The notes beneath the pieces were generated by a model that saw nothing but the letters and a program-made list of their open reading frames with translations, did no database searches and was not told where the DNA came from. The position numbers were made by a program, and so were the translations under genes. Below are positions 6,626-10,059 of a DNA stretch of 10,059 nucleotides, piece by piece (within the stretch, counting starts at the first letter, position 1; the number at the start of each line of letters is the position of its first letter). Source of the stretch: Clostridiaceae bacterium (lineage in GTDB: Bacteria > Bacillota > Clostridia > Oscillospirales > Acutalibacteraceae); contig JAEDML010000035.1 of NCBI GenBank assembly GCA_016303035.1, positions 1-10,059 of the forward strand, in the 5' to 3' direction.

Positions 6626-6810
6626 AAAGACACGGCAGATATCCTGACTTATGATGCTGCGAAAAATTCGCGACTCGCTATGCGCCTTCTCGGAAAATCC
6701 AATGGCATATTGCACAGCGACTTGTCAAATACAGTAATGGCGGTTGTTCCGGATTCTGACCGGATTCCCTTTTAATCCGCTGTGCGTAAGCATAGCGAAA
6801 CCGCGTCCTC
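6626..6810 (-). promoter_or_regulatory. Cobalamin (AdoCbl-type) riboswitch aptamer
   Basis: On the minus strand the conserved core GGGAATCCGG...GAATCCGGAACA...CCATTACTGT (6769-6731) and the B12 box AGTCAGGATATCTGCC (6649-6634) are clear. P1 closes the element: GAGGACGCGG (6810-6801) pairs with CCGTGTCTTT (6635-6626), including G-U pairs. The bound ligand would be a cobalamin, and binding normally lowers expression of downstream uptake genes. This assigns the whole seven-gene minus-strand operon to B12 physiology. The AdoCbl class is suggested by the long form with the GGGAA...GAATCC core. A covariance-model search would confirm class and boundaries. Confidence 0.93.
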
Positions 6811-6825
6811 TATTCAGTTTTTAAT

Positions 6826-6854
6826 ATTGTAACACCTTTTTATAAAATACTCAA
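6826..6854 (-). promoter_or_regulatory. SigmaA promoter of the B12 uptake operon
   Basis: On the minus strand TTGAGT (6854-6849) and TACAAT (6831-6826) are separated by exactly 17 nt. The start would be near 6819, placing the riboswitch P1 about 10 nt into the transcript and giving a leader of about 350 nt. Confidence 0.75.
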
Positions 6855-6871
6855 TAAAAATTTATCTACAA

Positions 6872-6908
6872 AATTGTAAACCTAATTTAATATTTTAGGT
6901 TGACAATT
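6872..6908. promoter_or_regulatory. BirA operator (biotin repressor site)
   Basis: Two inverted half-sites, AATTGTAAACCTAA (6872-6885) and TTAGGTTGACAATT (6895-6908), match as an inverted repeat at 13 of 14 positions with a 9-nt centre. In the conventional form this is TTGTAAACC-N15-GGTTGACAA, the Firmicute BirA site. The right half contains the -35 box of the bioY promoter, so biotinyl-AMP-loaded BirA would block transcription. The site implies a BirA with an N-terminal DNA-binding domain elsewhere in the genome. Confidence 0.9.
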
Positions 6909-6928
6909 CGTTTTTTATGCGATATACT
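6900..6928 (+). promoter_or_regulatory. SigmaA promoter of bioY
   Basis: TTGACA (6900-6905) is a perfect -35, and TATACT (6923-6928) is the -10 at 17-nt spacing. The -35 lies within the right BirA half-site. The start would be near 6935, with a leader of about 25 nt. Confidence 0.85.
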
Positions 6929-6960
6929 TTTGTCATTGATAAAAACGGAGGCATAAATTT

Positions 6961-7494
6961 ATGTCTAAAACACGGGAAAACACAAAAAACTTAGTTCTTG
7001 CCGCGCTGTTTACGGCGGTAACGGCAATTCTTTCACAAACTGCAATACCGATTCCGGGCGGAGTACCGCTTACGCTTCAAACCTTTGCGGTAGCGCTGTG
7101 CGGATATGTGCTGGGCATTAAGTGGGGGCTTGCCTCAATAAGCGCCTATGTGCTTTTGGGTGCGGTCGGCGTTCCGGTGTTTTCGGGCTTTAAGGGCGGT
7201 ATCGGCACGCTTTTCGGCACTACAGGCGGCTTTATTTTCGGGTTTATCATCTTTGCCCTGATTTGCGGGCTTTCCCACAGATTTAAAAACCGTATTCTTT
7301 CGGTGCTTATAGGTATTGGCGGTATGCTTGTATGCCATCTTTGCGGAGTTATACAGTTCAGCATTGTGTACGGCAGTAATTTTATTAACAGCTTTCTGCT
7401 TGTATCTCTGCCCTACCTTTTAAAGGACGCGCTTTCGGTAATCGCCGCGTATTTCCTTTCGGTGTACATACTTAAGCTAATTAAAAAGATATAA
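6961..7494 (+). CDS. bioY: Biotin transporter BioY (ECF S component)
   Basis: A 177-residue membrane protein with about six hydrophobic segments. The family motifs PGGVPLTLQTFAVAL (about 32-46), LLGAVGVPVFSGFKGG and GTTGGFIFGF are all present, and the length is normal for BioY. It binds biotin with high affinity in the membrane. No bioM/bioN genes adjoin it, so it probably uses a shared ECF module elsewhere, unless it can draw on the divergent ecfT/ATPase genes. The ATG start has GGAGG (6947-6951) 9 nt upstream. It is a single-gene transcription unit with its own BirA-controlled promoter and terminator. The operator confirms the biotin assignment independently of the protein sequence. Confidence 0.96.
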   Translation: MSKTRENTKNLVLAALFTAVTAILSQTAIPIPGGVPLTLQTFAVALCGYVLGIKWGLASISAYVLLGAVGVPVFSGFKGGIGTLFGTTGGFIFGFIIFALICGLSHRFKNRILSVLIGIGGMLVCHLCGVIQFSIVYGSNFINSFLLVSLPYLLKDALSVIAAYFLSVYILKLIKKI

Positions 7495-7499
7495 AATCC

Positions 7500-7535
7500 A
7501 AGGAATTGTCCATAACGGGCAATTCCTTTTTTATT
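7500..7535 (+). terminator. Intrinsic terminator after bioY
   Basis: AAGGAATTGTCC (7500-7511) pairs with GGGCAATTCCTT (7517-7528), 12 bp with one G-U, around a 5-nt loop, followed by a T-rich tract. It begins 6 nt after the bioY stop. The convergent regulator gene ends at 7536, directly beside it. On the minus strand the stem is followed by only a weak T-run, so bidirectional use is uncertain. Confidence 0.9.
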
Positions 7536-8288
7536 TTACAAAAGCGTATGAGCATTGCGGTATTCTGTTGGGGAAGCGCCTGTATACTGCCTGAAAGACC
7601 TGCTGAAATGATAAACGCTTGCATAGCCGCACTTTTCCGCAATATCGTTTATTCGCATATTTGTTGTAAGGAACTGCTCGGCTTTTTTTATACGCATATC
7701 CAATATGTATTGCTTCGGTGAAACGCCGAACTGCTTTTGGAAAAGCCGGCGCAGGTATACCTCGCTTATACCGGCGATTTCGGCAAGTTCCGAATTGGAA
7801 AGCTCGCTTTGTGAAAAGTGATTTTCTATATAAGCGACGGCTCTGCTTAAATGCGGAGACATAGCACTGCTGTCGGCAGACAGCCGATACAGAATATCAT
7901 AGAGCAGGGAAATACATTTAAGCTCCTTTCCGGCAATGCCGTAAAGCTCCATAATATGCTCAAAATCCTTTATAACAAGTTCGCGATTATAAAGCGGTAA
8001 AATTAAAAAGGTATCGGTTGAAAAACCTATACAGTCAAAATTAACAATAGGAAATATTCCGGTTTTATCACCCTTTAGGGAATACGATTTTCCCTTAGGC
8101 AGAATAATCGCGTTGTCTTTATCCGAAATATACTTTTTCCCGTTTTGGGTATAGGTGATTTGGCCGCCGCGGCAAAAGGAGAGCCCGAAGCTTTCGCGGT
8201 TGTGCATACAGAAGCGGCGCCCCTTTTCGGAATATATTTCCGACACCGATTTAATTTCGGTAATTCTTATATCCTTTAGAGTATTCAC
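7536..8288 (-). CDS. AraC-family transcriptional regulator
   Basis: About 250 residues. The N-terminal part (about 1-130) has a cupin-like effector-binding pattern (LSFCRGGQITYTQNGKKY, then AIILPKGKSYSLKGD). The C-terminal part (about 150-246) is a two-HTH AraC domain: NSELAEIAGISEVYLRRLF is the first helix-turn-helix, and INDIAEKCGYASVYHFSRSF with GASPTEYR is the second, carrying the family signature. The GTG start at 8288 is preferred over an ATG 15 codons upstream because GGGGTGAT precedes it by a few bases and the upstream extension lies in AT-rich promoter-like DNA. The gene is divergent from the SDR/dehydratase-like pair and probably activates it in response to a small, perhaps sugar-like, ligand (inference). 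It is convergent with bioY. Confidence 0.9.
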   Translation of the reverse strand: MNTLKDIRITEIKSVSEIYSEKGRRFCMHNRESFGLSFCRGGQITYTQNGKKYISDKDNAIILPKGKSYSLKGDKTGIFPIVNFDCIGFSTDTFLILPLYNRELVIKDFEHIMELYGIAGKELKCISLLYDILYRLSADSSAMSPHLSRAVAYIENHFSQSELSNSELAEIAGISEVYLRRLFQKQFGVSPKQYILDMRIKKAEQFLTTNMRINDIAEKCGYASVYHFSRSFRQYTGASPTEYRNAHTLL

Positions 8289-8304
8289 GGTATCACCCCG
8301 TACC

Positions 8305-8333
8305 ATTATACCGAATTTGCAAAAAATATTCAA
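8305..8333 (-). promoter_or_regulatory. Candidate SigmaA promoter of the AraC-family gene
   Basis: On the minus strand TTGAAT (8333-8328) and TATAAT (8310-8305) are 17 nt apart. The predicted start would lie only about 10 nt before the GTG codon and inside the Shine-Dalgarno, which is odd. Either the leader is very short or the true promoter is further upstream in this AT-rich stretch. Confidence 0.45.
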
Positions 8334-8384
8334 TATAAAGAGTTTTTTATTATCAAAAATGTTAAAATGGTATCGTTTTTACTA

Positions 8385-8412
8385 TTGCATTGTTCGGTAG
8401 ATGATTTACAAT
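8385..8412 (+). promoter_or_regulatory. Candidate promoter of the SDR operon
   Basis: TTGCAT (8385-8390) and TACAAT (8407-8412) are 16 nt apart. An overlapping alternative is TTGTTC with TATAAA. The -35 is imperfect, as expected for an activator-dependent promoter next to a divergent AraC gene. The start would be near 8419, leaving a leader of about 140 nt. Confidence 0.4.
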
Positions 8413-8464
8413 ATAAACATAAAGGCAACAGCAAAAATATTGCTTTAACGGCAGAACGGAGATT

Positions 8465-8479
8465 GCGTGAAAATCACGC
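8465..8479. repeat. Perfect short inverted repeat in the SDR leader
   Basis: GCGTGA-AAA-TCACGC is a 6-bp perfect inverted repeat with a 3-nt centre. It may be an operator or an RNA hairpin in the leader. It lacks a U-tract, so it is not a terminator. Confidence 0.45.
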
Positions 8480-8497
8480 TAAAAACTTAAAGGTGCG

Positions 8498-8529
8498 TGC
8501 TTCTCGCCGTTTTGACGGCAACCGAAGCA
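8498..8529 (+). promoter_or_regulatory. Two-part leader hairpin upstream of the SDR gene
   Basis: TGCTTC (8498-8503) pairs with GAAGCA (8524-8529), and GCCGT (8506-8510) with ACGGC (8515-8519) around TTTG, giving an interrupted 11-bp stem. It ends about 10 nt before AAAGGA. With no U-tract it is not a terminator. It could tune ribosome access or mRNA stability. Confidence 0.45.
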
Positions 8530-8557
8530 TATGCCTTGAAAGGAAACGGTGATTACT

Positions 8558-9325
8558 ATGGAATACAACGAATTTAAAGGCAAAACGGCAATATCAACAG
8601 GCGCGGCATCCGGTATGGGACTGCTGTTTGCGCAGGAATGGACAGCCTTAGGCGGTAATGTCGTAATGTGCGATGTCAACGAAAAAGCGCTTAACGAAAA
8701 AGTCGATGAAATCAACTCAAAAAACGGCGGAAAAGCAATAGGCGTAATATGCGATGTGCGCGACTATAACCAGGTATGCAATGCAAGGGATAAAGCTGTT
8801 GAAGCCTTCGGAAGCATTGATATAATGTGCAATTTTGCCGGCGGCACGGCTGTGCGTATGCTTAATGTGGACCCCTCGCTCGAATTTCCCGACATTCCGA
8901 TTGAGGTTTACGATTGGGGGCTTGACGTTAATCTCAAAGGTCAGTTTTATTTCGACCACGCCGTTATGAAGCAGATGAGAGAGCAGAAAAGCGGCCTTAT
9001 TGTAAATATCGGTTCTATTACCGGAATGGAGGGTGACGGCAGAGGAGTCGATTACCCCACCGCTAAAAGCGGAGCAATGTTCGGACTTACAAAATCGCTT
9101 GCGCAGTACGGCTCAAAATACGGCGTGCGCTGTGTTTGCGTATCCCCAGGACCCGTGCTTACAAGACCCGGTATGGCATTTATGAAAACCCTTTTAGGCA
9201 GAGCCGCCGAGCCGAAAGAAATCATAGATTTGGTTTTATTTCTTGCGTCTGACAAGGGTCAGTTTATCAACGGTGAAAACATAATGATAGACGGCGGCCG
9301 CAACGCAATGGGAAGGTGGAACTGA
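8558..9325 (+). CDS. SDR-family NAD(P)-dependent oxidoreductase
   Basis: A 255-residue classical short-chain dehydrogenase/reductase. The cofactor motif TGAASGMG is at 14-21; an acidic Asp39 closes beta-2, favouring NAD(H); CDV is at 65-67 and NFAG at 92-95. The catalytic set is Asn125, Ser153, Tyr166 and Lys170 (YPTAK), followed by PGPV (197-200). All catalytic residues are present and the length is typical. The C-terminal INGENIMIDGG pattern is usual for classical SDRs. The substrate cannot be read from sequence; an alcohol of a sugar, cyclitol or sugar-acid type is plausible given the AraC regulator and the dehydratase-like gene 2 nt downstream. ATG at 8558 is chosen, with GGTGAT close by. 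A GTG at 8549 with AAAGGA just before it would add three residues and cannot be excluded. Confidence 0.93.
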   Translation: MEYNEFKGKTAISTGAASGMGLLFAQEWTALGGNVVMCDVNEKALNEKVDEINSKNGGKAIGVICDVRDYNQVCNARDKAVEAFGSIDIMCNFAGGTAVRMLNVDPSLEFPDIPIEVYDWGLDVNLKGQFYFDHAVMKQMREQKSGLIVNIGSITGMEGDGRGVDYPTAKSGAMFGLTKSLAQYGSKYGVRCVCVSPGPVLTRPGMAFMKTLLGRAAEPKEIIDLVLFLASDKGQFINGENIMIDGGRNAMGRWN

Positions 9326-9327
9326 TA

Positions 9328-10059
9328 TTGAAGAAGAGCTTTTTTAACCGTGAAAAACCGCTGCTTACCGTTATGGTTCAGGCGGATAACCCCGAAAGAA
9401 TAAAGGAGCTTATGGATAAGTCCGCTCACGATGGGGCCGAGGCGTTCGGAATACAGCTTGAACAGCTTGAAAGCCGATACAAAAACAAAGAGCTTTATAA
9501 AGACCTTTTTTCTTACGGCGGGGAAAACCCCGTTTATGTAACCAACTACCGTTATGCGCAAAACGATGGAAAAAGCGATGAACTTTTAGCAGATGAACTG
9601 CTTGAAGTCGCCGACTGCGGCGCGGATTTATGCGATGTTATGGGGGATTTATTTGATATTCAGCCCGACCAGATAACCTATGACGCGGCTGCCGTAAAAA
9701 AACAAAAGGTGCTAATAAAAAAGCTGCACGAAAAGGGCGCTAAGGTGCTTATTTCCTCTCATGTTTTCAAATTTATATCTGCCCAAAAGGCACTTGAAAT
9801 TGCCGAAGCTCAACAAAGCCGCGGTGCAGATATGTGTAAGATAGTCGTAGGCGCCGACAGTATGGAGCAGCAGCTTGAAAATTTAAAAATCATCAACATG
9901 CTCAAGGAAAAGTTGAAAATTCCTTTCCTTTTCCTTTCGGTTGGCGAATGTTCCGTTTTAAGAAGAATAAGCGGAGCAATAGGCTGCTGTATGTATCTTT
10001 GCGTTTACGAGCATGACAGGTTTTCTACCCCTGCGCAACCGCTTTTAAAGGATATTAAG
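9328..10059 (+). CDS. Type I 3-dehydroquinate dehydratase-like protein, 3' end outside window
   Basis: 244 codons are visible with no stop before the window edge; family members are about 250 residues, so little is missing. The sequence follows the class I aldolase-type AroD barrel. Key residues retained are His145 (ISSH), the Schiff-base Lys171 (MCKIVV), Arg212/213 (LRRISGAIG) and Gln237 (STPAQ). Other positions differ from classical AroD: the usual IExR strand reads GIQLEQLE (41-48), and the Glu expected in the REGG-type segment is Asn79 (RYAQND). It may therefore act on a different substrate from biosynthetic AroD. TTG at 9328 is chosen because GGAAGGTGG (9311-9319) lies 8 nt upstream. It is 2 nt after the SDR stop, so the two genes form an operon. 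A catabolic role on a quinate/shikimate-like or cyclitol compound is inference. Confidence 0.85.
   Translation, partial: MKKSFFNREKPLLTVMVQADNPERIKELMDKSAHDGAEAFGIQLEQLESRYKNKELYKDLFSYGGENPVYVTNYRYAQNDGKSDELLADELLEVADCGADLCDVMGDLFDIQPDQITYDAAAVKKQKVLIKKLHEKGAKVLISSHVFKFISAQKALEIAEAQQSRGADMCKIVVGADSMEQQLENLKIINMLKEKLKIPFLFLSVGECSVLRRISGAIGCCMYLCVYEHDRFSTPAQPLLKDIK

Noticed and set aside
6530..6715. Minus-strand 61-codon frame across the riboswitch
   Set aside because: It coincides with the conserved aptamer and P1; conservation is explained by RNA structure and there is no ribosome binding site.
8549..8557. GTG start of the SDR gene at 8549
   Set aside because: It is possible from AAAGGA just upstream, but ATG at 8558 gives the usual SDR N-terminus. 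The difference is three residues.
1..10059. Search for mobile elements, CRISPR arrays, tRNA and rRNA
   Set aside because: No transposase or integrase genes, no regularly spaced direct repeats and no tRNA- or rRNA-like segments were seen.

Overview
The window reads as chromosomal DNA of an endospore-forming Firmicute, most likely a gut-type Clostridia (Oscillospirales-like; inference). The left edge carries the start of spoIIID behind a SigmaE-type promoter. Shine-Dalgarno sequences are of the GGAGG type, vegetative promoters are SigmaA-like, several starts are TTG or GTG, and one surface protein ends in a sortase-like signal. No phage, transposon, CRISPR, tRNA or rRNA is visible.

Region 1 (about 195-6854, minus strand) is a long vitamin B12 operon. 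A SigmaA promoter (6826-6854) drives a leader with a cobalamin riboswitch (6626-6810), a further long hairpin and an intrinsic terminator (6486-6519). The genes follow in this order: a 62-residue protein resembling the homing-endonuclease-associated repeat; a secreted, sortase-anchored DUF4430-like protein with an EF-hand loop; a membrane-tethered protein with an alpha/alpha-toroid domain and a DUF4430 domain, the two-domain plan of animal transcobalamin and intrinsic factor; EcfT; a fused double ATPase; a cobalamin-type ECF S component; and a Cys-rich small protein. The genes overlap or nearly abut, so they are probably co-transcribed. The model is cobalamin or corrinoid capture at the cell surface feeding a dedicated ECF importer, shut off when intracellular B12 is high. 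The most interesting element is the transcobalamin-like capture module.

Region 2 (1-194) holds the first 25 codons of spoIIID with its own SigmaE-type promoter and a possible hairpin over its ribosome binding site.

Region 3 (6872-7535, plus strand) is bioY, the biotin S component. It has a near-perfect BirA operator overlapping its promoter and a strong terminator behind it. Two vitamin uptake systems are therefore divergently transcribed from one short intergenic region, one controlled by a riboswitch and the other by a repressor.

Region 4 (7536-10059) has an AraC-family regulator on the minus strand, divergent from a two-gene plus-strand operon. That operon encodes an SDR oxidoreductase and a divergent type I 3-dehydroquinate-dehydratase-like protein that runs off the window. 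This looks like a small inducible catabolic unit, possibly for a cyclitol, quinate or shikimate-like compound (inference).
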